Below, piece after piece: positions 12,111 through 22,886 of a DNA stretch of 64,000 nt. Location of the stretch: assembly GCA_011109175.1 (NCBI GenBank), contig RDEW01000007.1:1130295-1194294 (forward strand). Direction: 5' to 3'. The first letter of the stretch is position 1; each line of letters opens with the position of its first letter. Position numbers and translations under genes: made by a program. Below the pieces are notes generated by a model, which saw nothing but the letters and a program-made list of their open reading frames with translations, ran no database searches and was not told the DNA's origin. The DNA is from Dicyema japonicum (Eukaryota > Dicyemida > Rhombozoa > Dicyemidae).

Positions 12111-12329
12111 CTAGGTCGTGTAGTGTTTCTTTGAGGTTGCTGAATTCCCGTCGGCTCTGGAATCTGTAGGCCTAGACCGTGGAAACGGCATCACGGTTTT
12201 CCATTTCTCTAGGGCGTGCACTAACACCTTTCCCATTTGAAGTTATTTGATTCTGCGTCAAAAGCTAGGGCCCACGAGGATTTGAAAACTCGTCAGTTAG
12301 TCCCCGCCCTCCCTGCGTGGCTGTTCCCT

Positions 12330-13100
12330 CTCAGAATTGCGAGCGAAATTCGCTCAAACAGCCAGCGGCGTTCGCGGAGATCTCCAGTGCATGAGGTGAT
12401 CCGGTTACCAAGACGTCCGAAAAACTCGAGTGTAGAGGGGGAGTAGGATCTGGAAGTCTCCATAGCAAGGGGAAGTTTTTTGAAATATAAATGTTCTTGA
12501 ATATATTCACTCTCAAATGTTGTACAAAAATTATTGTAAAACCGAGAACATAGGTTTAATTATTTATTAACCCCGTGATACCGAGAAAGAAATGGCAGTT
12601 CTTTGGACTATGGAAATAAAGTCAACTAGTTAGGTGATCCCAGTTCCCGCAACCAAACGTGCCATACTAAGCCTGTGCGTGTCCATTGTTCCCACTGTTG
12701 AACGGAATTGCCTTCTTTGATGCTTGCAGAAGAATCCGATTTGGGAAAAATATTTCTTAGCCAACCGATTTTCTTTTGCGTGGAACAGTGAGAGACTTAG
12801 TGGGTGTCCATCTTCCTCGCAAATGCTAAGAAATCCGGAACCACATCTACGAGATGTAGATTCCGTCAGCAGGGGATGTATTTCTGTTTCACATTGTGGT
12901 TCCAGCACCCAGCATACGTATCGTTTTCCTTTGCAGTAAGTTTAGTTTTTGGATAGTGGCCTCTGAATCTCCACGCAGCAGAGGCATATTCCACAGCCGG
13001 CGCGATTGTCTGGCGGTATATGGTTCCGATTGCTTTATTCATATTCGCCGGGGTCTTCTGGATGAGGGCCCGTGTGACATTCAATATCTGTAGTACCCAT
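12330..13100 (-). mobile_element. LINE reverse-transcriptase C-terminal fragment
   Basis: The reverse strand reads KAIGTIYRQTIAPAVEYASA followed by AWRFRGHYPK, the thumb/C-terminal stretch of Jockey-type reverse transcriptases. A related broken frame continues to about 12630. The stretch 12330-12450 resembles 35740-35850 in nucleotide sequence (ACTCGAGTGTAGA against ATTCCAGCGTCACAGA within a longer match). It is inactive. Confidence 0.5.
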
Positions 13101-13162
13101 TTTAATAGAAAAGTGTAAGAATTAGTAAATTTTAATAAAAAAGAAAATAAAATATACAAAAA

Positions 13163-14967
13163 TTAATGAATAGTAATAATATCAGTCAACATATCAGACT
13201 GTTGAATAGCCCCAATATCCTTCAAACCGTCAATAAACTTATAGCAGTTATCCCTCAATTCCTCATACTTCCCAGAATCAATCAAAATCATCAAATTACA
13301 GCAATAATCAGCAAAGGGACAAATCACATCATTACCCAATAACATTCTCTTCATTGTACATAACAACTACCAATAACTATATCCCTACCTCCCAACACAT
13401 CTCCAGCACTTCTTTATTCACTTCCACTCGCTTCAGCACCACCAAGATACAGTCATTCACCAACGCCCATGACCACCGTTCCATCACACACGTGGACACT
13501 ATCTGAGAAAAACAGCCCAGACTCTCAAAAAGTCGAATAGCTCTCCAAAGTGAGTCATAAAAGTAAACAGCCTCACGACTATGACGTTTCTGGAGGACTC
13601 TATCACATTAATCACATAAATACTCCTTCGAATACAAAGGAATTGATAGTTTAAGAGACTCATCCACCTTTGCCTTTATAATTCCGAACAACTTTTGAGC
13701 CTCCTTAGAATCGGGAACTGGAATTGGGTACATTGTAAACAAATGTTTCACAATTTCTACAAAACGAAGAGTTGTCTCATAGCACGTTGGATCCCAGGCC
13801 TCAGAAACGATGTCTACCGTTATCATTGACAAATACCAGCAAGTCTTGAGACCACAGCCTTCTCCACAACTAGAGGGACCACGTGACAGTCTCTCTGGTC
13901 AAATTCATCGGATGTATTCAACGAGTACTTAATCAGAGTTTTAAACCATCCAAAGTCCTCAATCTTACGGTAGACATCACTAAGGGGATTCCAGTTAATA
14001 AGTTCCAAGCGGACAAACGGGGTCACCATTTTGCACAAAGATAGTCCCCCATACGACTTATCGTAGCTGTCACGACAAAAAGTCTTCCATTCCGAGAATT
14101 TTCGGCAAATTTCATTCACATTGCAATACTCCTCAGCAGTATCCTCAAACAGGGATCTGGCTTCAACCACAAACTGTTCATTCATCTTCTTCTCCTTGAA
14201 GTTTATCAAAGACTGGGTCAGTACGTGTTCAATCCCCAACATCTGACGTTTATAGGATGAGGTACCTTCTCGTTGATGCAATCCGCCAAAGTCAAGATGT
14301 AGTCCTGAATAGACTGATAAAACTGGTAGGAAGACTCAAGGTTAGGTCTCTTTTGTTTTAACCTCTCAAGTCGAGCAGATGTCTCCGTCATTCGAGTTTG
14401 GATCCCTTCACGGTCATCTGTCGAAGTCTTGGTATTGATTTCCTTTAATTTCTCTTTCATGCTATCCAAAATCTCATCCCCTGTTCCAACCCACGTGGGA
14501 ATTATGACCTGTTGGTTATCCACTTTTTCTTCCGTTTGTTTAACGACGACAGAATTAATTCCTTTACGGATTTGTTGGTTTTCCCAGTCGTCTTCACTCT
14601 CTTCTAATTCCACATTGTCTTCAGAGGAGTCGTAATTTCCAAGTTTTTCGGCCTCCCTGGTGATCAATCTGCTTTTGCGGGCGTCGTAAATTTCCATGGA
14701 ATCGGGAATCTCCCTGGACTGTTGAGCAGGCAATCTAAATTTATGCTTTTGTTTATTATCCGGGTTTTTGATATCGAGGGAGACTCTGCTTTTTGGTTGT
14801 TCCTTCTTGGTCATGGAATTTGGAGTAATCGAGTTTGAGACGTCATCCATGAAGCTAAGAGAAGAGATTCCATGAGACTTATTTAGGGAGTTAGTAGTTT
14901 TGATGTAAATTATGTCATCATCTGAATCTGATAATGTCTTTTTACGGATATTTCGTTTGGTTGACAT
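13163..14967 (-). CDS. paxbp1: PAXBP1/GCFC1 homologue
   Basis: Five exons are joined by introns of 23, 23, 24 and 22 nt at 14243-14265, 13814-13836, 13600-13623 and 13367-13388. They total 571 codons with the frame intact. I chose the ATG at 14967 because it gives MSTKRNIRKKTLSDSDDD, matching the basic-then-acidic start of the family; an upstream GTG frame is not a start. Residues around 100-130 hold the family signature ESEDDWENQQIRKG, followed by a coiled coil and the GCFC domain (GLSLCKMVTPFVRLELINWN, then SEAWDPTCYETT). In animals the protein links transcription factors to histone methylation, and its relatives sit in the late, intron-lariat spliceosome. It is a shorter form than the vertebrate protein. 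Confidence in the family is high. Confidence 0.9.
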
Positions 14968-15074
14968 ACGTTCCACAAGACAACAAAGATCAATTTTTTT
15001 AATTTCAAATAATTAAATTATAAATATTATTATTGAATATTAATGTTATATAATCTAATATTAATGAGATTGAA

Positions 15075-15155
15075 AAAAGATTTGCGGCAAATTCATTCAC
15101 ATTGCAATACTCCTCAGCAGTATCCTCAAACAAGGATCTGGCTTCAACCACAAAC
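15075..15155 (-). pseudogene. Duplicated exon piece of PAXBP1
   Basis: The stretch CGGCAAATTCATTCACATTG…ACCACAAACT at about 15082-15157 repeats the PAXBP1 exon sequence at 14103-14170 almost base for base (it codes for CNVNEICRKF and EARSLFEDTAEEY on the reverse strand). It lies just upstream of the gene's own start, next to a retrotransposon end. A copying or recombination event at insertion is the likely origin. Confidence 0.75.
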
Positions 15156-15159
15156 TACG

Positions 15160-15530
15160 GACAGAATGTTTAAAGGTGGGCTCGAGATATCGATCGGAAA
15201 CACTCCCATCCCTTCTACGAGGACCCAGAATATCCTTGGTGTAGTTTTCGACTCCCTTACTCCCTCTCTCTCAAGAGACGTGCGAGTAAACCAGTCTCGT
15301 ATATGATGTGGGCACCACCCATATCTACCAACATGTGATATACTCTGCCCCTTTTGCAACCTCCACGTGCTGACAACAAATCACCTATTTCAATATCATG
15401 AATCGGCACAACATTTCTCCACAATACCGGAACTGACCGATTATGGGAGCGACCAACATCTGCTGCGTACTACTTAATAGCTGCTGGCCTCCTACAAGTT
15501 AGTGAGGCTGGGGTTACTTAACTAACTAAC
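15160..15530 (+). mobile_element. 3' end of a non-LTR retrotransposon, copy 1
   Basis: This stretch is nearly the same as 46660-46940. Shared pieces include CAAGAGACGTGCGAGTAAAC, TGACAACAAATCACC and the terminal GGGGTTACTTAACTAACTAA. The reading frame is broken (GHHPYLPTCDILCPFCNLHV then stops). It is a 5'-truncated copy inserted close to the start of PAXBP1. The stretch 15070-15155 before it repeats part of PAXBP1 itself (see findings). Confidence 0.8.
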
Positions 15531-15819
15531 CTTACTTCCTGACCAAATCATCTGATAAAGATTGCATTGTGAATACTATTCCGCTAAAGAATGAAGTGAT
15601 GTCCGGACGGTAGGACGTGGGACAAAAATGGAAAAGGGCGGACCTACTACTCCACCTCTCTTCGGAAGCGGAAGCCTGTAATGAAGTATTTGAAGATGGA
15701 TTTGGTCGGCACAAGCAGATGTTCTCCCTTTGGTTCCTTCCTTGGATTAGTTAGCTATGACTGATTGTGCTGGGCTTACAATGGTAAGCCTGGGGTTAAT
15801 AATGGTAATTTATCGAAAG

Positions 15820-16020
15820 TATATCTTGATTCGCCGCGTGGCTAAGTAGTTAAAGTTTTCTGTTTTTGTTTGTTCCTCCTCTTTCCCTTCCTATTAGAGT
15901 GTCTGTCTAAATGACGCCCAGTGTCAGGCCGGCACGAAAAAGGATCATTTACTCTCACTCCACTGAAGGGGTTTCCACTGGTTCATTAAAGATGGAGTGA
16001 CATATAACTAAAACCAACCC
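15820..16020 (+). repeat. Interspersed repeat B, copy 1
   Basis: This stretch matches 61690-61880. Shared segments are CTGTTCCTCCTCT-type text, TAGAGTG, GACGCCCAGTG, CAGGCCGGCA and GAAAAAGGATCATTT, then CCACTCCACTG and GGGGTTTCCAC. More distant copies appear at about 47600-47660 and 63540-63610. It has no coding capacity. It could be a SINE or the untranslated end of a LINE; I cannot tell which. Confidence 0.7.
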
Positions 16021-16222
16021 CTTAGTAAAATAGAGAAGTTGGGTTCACTGACTATAGATATAGAGTGTTTTTTCCACAAATTCTCTTGAATTAATCAAAA
16101 CAAGGAGCATTTCACAATGCTCGAGTTTATTCCTTAAATAAAATTGATATAGGGAACATCTACTATAATAAACAAGAAATAATAAATGTACAACCGAACA
16201 ACCCATAACCATTAGTAAGCCA

Positions 16223-18447
16223 TCATTGAGGATTATCAGAATCTTCAATAAATTTAGAATGATATAGTTGTCTGTCCTGAATTAACTTTTTAATATGATA
16301 ATCCAACTAATATAATATAATAATAATAACATTATCCCTCTCCTCTTCCATAATAGACTCTAATTCTTCATAGTGCTTAACTAACAAGTCCACCTTCTTT
16401 AATTGAACATCCACCAACTGTGCAAACAAATCCCTCATTTTCTGTTCATCCAATGAAGCCAATTGCTTATAATAATTATAATTAAAACCATTGATTTAAC
16501 AGAAGCAGCCCCTAAAGCAGCAGAAGCAGCGACTTGTATATCCTTATTAGAAGTAGACTGTAGTGAATTAAATTTGTCTAATAATATAAATTAATACCAA
16601 TAGCTGCATCTGTTGCTGCCTTGGCCACTCTATTATCAACAACTGATGATAAAAATGCTACAGTAGACATTATTGGGTTCTTTGAAGATGAAAATAACAT
16701 GGAAATGTGTGGTGCTATTATTTGTAAATAAATATAACCATTATCCCCTTCAATAAAGGGATCTTCAATTGGTAGACGAAGAAAGTGAAGTATACACTCA
16801 TCGTGTGTTCTTGAGCCAACATGTGAGCTTACTTTATGCCATTCATCCTTATATTTTTCAATTCCCTCCAAAAGTAAGAGAGTTTCCTATAATAAATACT
16901 GATAACAACTTGTTGAGTCCATGAATTAGTGACTGGTTTATTAGTCTAATATAATATAATAATTACTGTAATTGATGATTCACTGATTACAGAGGTAGGA
17001 TGCAAACAACTGTCACCAATTACAGTAAAGTAAGCAGTGGAGGGAGGTCCCACTTCTTTAGGTTATGTTCAATTTGATAGTTAATAAGTCCCCATTGTTC
17101 AAGAAATGAGTGAATTCTTAGTATAGAGCAGGCATCACCAGCCAAATTACGTCGACAAGCAGTGAATGTCAAAGGTTGATTTGGATTAATCCGATAAGAG
17201 TCAATAATAAAGTTACGATAAGCCAAATAACAAAATATAATAAAAAAACTACATTTCAGGTGTTTTTGATTGTTTAGAGCCATCAAAGAACTCAGTAAAG
17301 CCCGTTTCTCAATGGGATTAATAGAGGAGTAATTAAACCATGCTGAATAAGAGGGGATAATAATATTGTTATTTTGATTAGCACTTGTATATTGGTAACA
17401 GTCATCATCAGTAGTTGATATTCCATATTCAACTTGTTTTGCTTGACTATCAAAATCACCCTTTCTTGTTTCAGGAGATAATTTACGTTTCCTTCCACGT
17501 CTTTTATTATTTCTATCAAATAATCTCTAATATATAATAATAATATAAACGGAAATATCCTCTAACGGATAAATAGATCTGCGTTGTCCTGTGATAACAT
17601 AATCCTCCTCATTCATCAATTCATTAAATGAATCACTATCAACCAGCCAATTTGCCCTCAACTTTATCATCACCACTACTAATACCTTCCACTGCCTCGG
17701 ACGATCTAAATATTCTATTTCTTCGAAATTATATTCATTCGTCCAAATATCATAGGAGTCTGGGTATTCACATACGTGTACAGAGTACCAATCCTCATAA
17801 ACACTTACTGCCCTAACATAATCACCACTCCCACTATCCATTAATGGGTATAATATGTGAGTTGCCTCCTTCTCGTTATCTACCACTGTTATGTCAAGTC
17901 TCTCCCCAATAACTAACAACTGGTCTCTCACTTTGTCTAATATTATTTATAATAATAACCCTCAATACTACCCATTATGTATATTTTTGGTATTAATTTT
18001 GGAAATGTTGTATATATTGATTTATACACTTTATTCAACATTAACACATTCTTGTCCTTTCTTGATGCTAAATTATAATCTATTCTTTTCCTATTCGTAA
18101 TACACCCACTATACCATCCTTCATCATGCTTGTATATGTACATCTCTTTTAATATATTACATAATATTCCATCAGCACTGTGGTCATCAAAATATTTCAC
18201 TGGAATTTGAGGACATGACGTCTTTTCCTTACCAATTATTTGAGATTGAAAAGACAATGTCTGAATTATAAGACTTGCTAGGTTCTTCACTGTTGGAACT
18301 TCATTTATATACTTATTTATATTTAAAGCTTACTGAACTACAATTCTCTTCTAACCACCGACGTACTTCTTCTAATGATGATGTAAAATATGGAGAATTG
18401 TAGTAGTCTATGCATGGAATACCATTATCCTTTTTCTCCAATGTCAT
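16223..18447 (-). CDS. smarcc: SMARCC/BAF155-170 (SWI3) chromatin-remodelling subunit
   Basis: Thirteen exons are joined by twelve introns of 20-24 nt. They encode a core scaffold subunit of SWI/SNF (BAF) complexes. In order there is an N-terminal module ([35 protein letters not shown]) and the SWIRM domain ([55 protein letters not shown]). Then come a SANT domain ([34 protein letters not shown]), [15 protein letters not shown] and a C-terminal coiled coil. Two single-base losses (about 17295 and 17057-17059) break the SWIRM region, and the intron at 17231-17252 ends in TG instead of AG. Adding the two bases gives 651 codons. Two introns (24 nt each) are in frame without stops. The vertebrate proteins are about twice as long, with a proline-rich tail missing here. 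Confidence 0.92.
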
Positions 18448-18569
18448 CACTACACAACTATTAATCTTTTTATTTTATTTATTTTAATTAATTTATTATT
18501 TAGCAATTATTATTAATCATAAATAAAGTTAGGAAAGGAATAAAGATAGAAAATGAAAATATTATTTTT

Positions 18570-18810
18570 CAGATACCGCTCTCAAAGGGTTTGACGAGTG
18601 ACGCCGTCATCAGTGAATACTCACTGCGGAACTGGATTGTCTAGAAAGGACACTCACACAAGAAAAAGAAAAAAAAGAAGTGAAGATCATTCCTTGGTTC
18701 TACGATTAGTTAAAATTAACTGTTCTTACTTAATTAAAGTGTGTGTCCTGCCTATGCGGAGCTAATACCACGGCTCCGTGAAAAAGGCAGTTATTATTAT
18801 TATTATTATA
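18570..18810 (+). repeat. SINE, 5'-truncated copy
   Basis: From GGGTTTGACGAGTGACGCC to GTGTCCTGCCTATGCGGAGC this is almost the same as 36612-36790, the tail of a tRNA-headed SINE. It lacks the tRNA-like head and ends in a run of ATT triplets (18795-18808). It lies just upstream of SMARCC on the opposite strand. Confidence 0.8.
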
Positions 18811-20690
18811 CCGCTCTCAGGCCGGGATCATCTAAAGGTTGCGATTTTATCATATAATGTTGATTTTTGGTCTGTAAATAACAAATAATGTCAAGGAGTT
18901 AAACCGATTTAATAAAGTATCTTTCGCCCAATACCATTGGATCATTTTCTGAAGGAATTCCAACAAATGCTGAAACTAATTAAACACCCATAATTAACTG
19001 TTACTATTAACTTCTTTTGCAGTGAATATAGTGTTAATAAAATTAAATAAGCGTTTACTGGATCAAAGGCGATCTAAATTCTACACTTACCCCCTTGGAA
19101 GACCTAATAAGAAGAAAAGGAGGCCAAACTCAACGATACCAATGTATTACTCGTCCACTGCGTGCTTGTGTTGGATCGAGGGAAGACCACAGGGTCAATC
19201 TGAGAGCCCTTTTGAAATTCGCCGGGATCACATTTTTTCCTGTTTTTGTCTTTAACTGTGGTCTTTGGAAATAAATTTCAATTTCAATATGACCTCACTT
19301 ATCGCCTTCCTATCCTTATCGAACAATGTATATTATAGGAAAATTTTTTGGAAAAGAATTACATTCGATTCCACTCCAATCAATTCCCAGGGTTCTGTCA
19401 CGACTTTATATGCATAACTACTAAGGCATTCAGTAATTAAGTCACTTGCGCACGTCAACAGCAAAGAATGTTATCCTTGTGACACGGCATATCGTGGGAA
19501 AATATATCAAAGAGAGGTGAAGAAAACGAGATTCTGATTTCAAAAAGTAAACTCACACTTGTCTCCAGTGTCTATTAAGTAAATTAGCATCCATAAATTT
19601 ATGATATGAATAATTTTTGTGTCAAATAGCTTTTAGTTTATATGTTTCTGGACTGAGTCGAAGGCTTATTGAATGTATAAGTAACAAAGTTCGAAAAATG
19701 ACAATCAGGTGTGTTAGGCCTTTGAAGCCATGTCGTTCACTTCTAGTAGTTTCACAATACCAAACGGTGTTGCAAGACAGCTACATTCCTTCCCCCATCA
19801 AAATAACTGGTAGGTATTAATTAGTCAGTGAGTTAAGTAACCCAGGTTTCACTAACTTGTAGGAGACCAACACTATTAAGTAGGATGCAGCAAATGCCGT
19901 TCGCTCCCGTAAATCGGTCAACTTGCCTTGGAAGATCAGGTGAGGGAAGCCAAACTCAGATCCACCTCATCGGCGAAAATGTCCGGAACGGATTTTCGAT
20001 GTAATTTTTCTGGAATTTCTATTAGGGTTGTTTCCGAGTCGTCTATTTGTTCGGAAAAACTGTCCAGTAGTATGTTTCTTTTTAAGCAATAAATGGCCCT
20101 AGTCGATACAAAATTATGGTTCGTCATCTTTTTAGAGTTGAGAAATTTTGTTTACCATTTTCCAACTATGACTGTAGAAATAATTTGTGATTTCTTATCT
20201 CGCTAAGTAATTGCACGATGCACAAAATTAGTCAACTCATTACGAAATTGTAAATTTTGCATGCAAAAGTGATATTTCATTGAAAAAATAAAAGTTTTCC
20301 AACGTAGGTAGTCTACAGGCACACGCTGGTTGCAACTAGTAATTGATCGCTACCACACAATTTGAGTTTTTTTAAGTTTTTGTAGATTTGAGTAAGAAAT
20401 ATAGATAGACAAGCTATACAGTGCAATTCAGTTTAAAGACGTCCTTGTGTCCAAATTTGACCAAGCACGCCAGACGTCTCAACGAAGATCGAATGGAGGG
20501 TGAGCAGATCCCAATGCCATGATACTTCTTCCTTTCGGATTTTCAGCAAATCTCGCTGTGGAATCGCGTTTGAAAAAGTATCCATGTACTTTGAATCCAA
20601 GAGGACATCTCACCATTGCTATTTATATTATTATGTACGCGATGCCAAGATCATGACAAAGCATATGCAACACGAAAAGTTAACAATCTA
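18811..20690. other. No gene; retrotransposon 3' end at 19832-19935 (-)
   Basis: The only recognisable item is a reverse-strand copy of the retrotransposon 3' end described at 15160-15530. It begins GTTAAGTAACCCAGG at about 19832 and includes CACTAACTTGTAGGAG. The other sequence holds short open frames only (for example 19022-19255 + and 19936-20127 -) with no family features. Confidence 0.55.
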
Positions 20691-20691
20691 A

Positions 20692-22500
20692 TTAACGTCC
20701 CCATCTTTTTCGATCCGCTGCCATGTTCCGTAGCATATCTAGATCATCCCCATCTTTAAGGCACTTTCCAATTTTCCTGAGATCTTCATCTAGGATTACC
20801 GGAAGTGTTGTCCTCGGCCGGCCGCGGAAACGAGAAGCTTCTAAGACAAAATACTCCTCCATTGCTATGTTGGCAGTGGTCCCCATATAGTATGTGTCCA
20901 AAGAGCCTCCATCTTGAATCAGTGATATCACATAATATTGGCTCAGTTCCTGTTCTCTTGTATAAGATTTCGGACGGCATTTTGAAAAAGCTTCGGGAAG
21001 AAAGGAGTGTTCGGATATGATTTCTGTGAAAAGAATTCAACTTTTCGAGTTCCTGAGTTCCTGTACATGCCCATGTACCTGCATTATATAATAGAATTGG
21101 TCTCACTAGAGCATTGTATAGTCTCATTAGAGTTTTAGGGTCAAACTTTTTGTTCAGAAACCAGGTCTTCTTCATTTTGTTGAAAGCGACATTAGTTAGT
21201 GTCTTCTTTCGTGTTATATCTTCGGTTTCACCAAAAAGAGATCCTAGTTTTTTTATCTACGCCAGTTCTCTCGGTCCTTTCTTCACATCTTTTTAGCTCC
21301 GTTTGGTTTTGTTTTGTTACTTTTAATGACCTCAGCCATTTTATCAGGCATTTTCTCCAAAAGTGCAATTAACTCTTATATGTTATTCGAAATAAAGTCC
21401 ACGTCATCTGCATATGTTATTATGCTCTTTCCTTCTCTGATATGAGGCTTCAAGTCTCGTAGAACTGTTTCCAGATAAATAATGAACAAAATCGGGGATA
21501 AAGGATCTCTTTGAGGAGAACCAAATGTCGTTTCAAATTTCCTCGATAAAGCTTTAGCAGTCCTAAACATCAAACTGGTGTCGGTCAAGGATGTCCTGAC
21601 CATCCTCATCGTTGAGCTCTCCGAAAAATGGTTCAGTATTTTCAGCAGCTTGATCCTGTTGATGGAATCAAATGCCTTTGACACATCAATCTCCAGAATG
21701 GTTGTCGTTATTTTAAATTTTTGAACAGTCGCACTTCTCCATTTGTGGCTTCATATAACATCTGACGTTGATCTCCCTTTGCGGAAGCCACTTTGATAAG
21801 CAAACAGGTACAAGTCTAGGCGTCCCTCGATTTTTTTAAGCGTAATATTGGCTAGTATCTTTCGTAGTTTGTTGGTTAAGACCACTGATCTTAGGTTCTC
21901 AACTTTCCCCGATTTTTTGTTTGGCTTCTGTACTGGTATCAGTAGTCCTTCTCCAAGTGACAAAGTGGCTCCTCTATACGTTTCGTTTAGAATCCAAACA
22001 ATTATCATGTATAACTTTTGAGTTCCATATTCGAAAAATTCACCATTTAAACCATCTGGGCCGGGACTCTTATTGTCCTTCAGTTTTAACTAGCTGTCAT
22101 CACTTCTTCCAAAGTTATTTCTTTGTCTAATTTTTTTTGATCCGTGTTAATTATGAGTTTTTTGCTATTTTTATACAAATTGTGCTTCAAAATAATCCGC
22201 TATAAGTTCTGCAACTTCTTGTTGGTTAGCAATATGTTTTTCTTCTTCATCTCGTAAAGTCAGTGTTTTCCTTGGTAGTTTTCTGATTTGGCCGACAACT
22301 TCATAAAACTTCGCATTGTCTTTAAGGCCTTCGATTTTCTCTATTTTTGTTATTGTTTCGTTCTTTAATATCCGACGTGCAGCTTTTCTTATTTTCTTTT
22401 AATAACTGTTATTTCATTTTGTAGCCGCTGTTTCGTATTTTTGTCATCTGTATTTAGACATTGTATCTATATCGCCTTTTGTTGATTAGAAAAGAGTTTC
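20692..22500 (-). mobile_element. Decayed RTE-like non-LTR retrotransposon
   Basis: On the reverse strand, fragments in several frames make up a reverse transcriptase. They are LIPVQKPNKKSGKVENLRSV, FRKGRSTSDVI, MSKAFDSINRIKLLKILNHF, FGSPQRDPLSPILFIIYLE and ITYADDVDFI. They are followed by a C-terminal part, RLYNALVRPILLYNAGTWAC and SRWRLFGHIL. Related C-termini occur at 59471-59880 and 61951-62262, all with a RGRPRTTLP stretch. The element is riddled with stops and frame changes. Confidence 0.8.
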
Positions 22501-22886
22501 AAAGCGGTTATTTTTTCAGTTGGTGTATTAGTCACGTAGTCCTCTTTTAGATATATATCCGCAGCAATCATGATATTCTGTTTGACCAAGGTCTACGTAA
22601 TTTGCAGTGACAAATCTATTGATATTTCTTTCAATCCCTCATCCAAGTATTTTCTAAATTCTTCTCCCTCGATAGTATTGTTCTTTAGATGGTCTATAAT
22701 TTATCCTTTCCCCCGCAGTTCCTTGTGTCCATTGCACTATCTTTTCATCCCTTGCAAACCCATAAGTTTCTTTAAGGACATTATGGCAATAGCCATCTTG
22801 TGATCGCTGTCAATTATAGACCCTCCATAAGCACGGGCATCAGTGACAATACTGCGGTCTTTTTGTTTGAAAATAATGTAGTTTAT

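Noticed and set aside
3785-14976. Long open frames that begin with GTG, such as the upstream extension of PAXBP1 to 14976
   Set aside because: Nuclear animal genes start at ATG; the ATG at 14967 fits the family's N-terminus.
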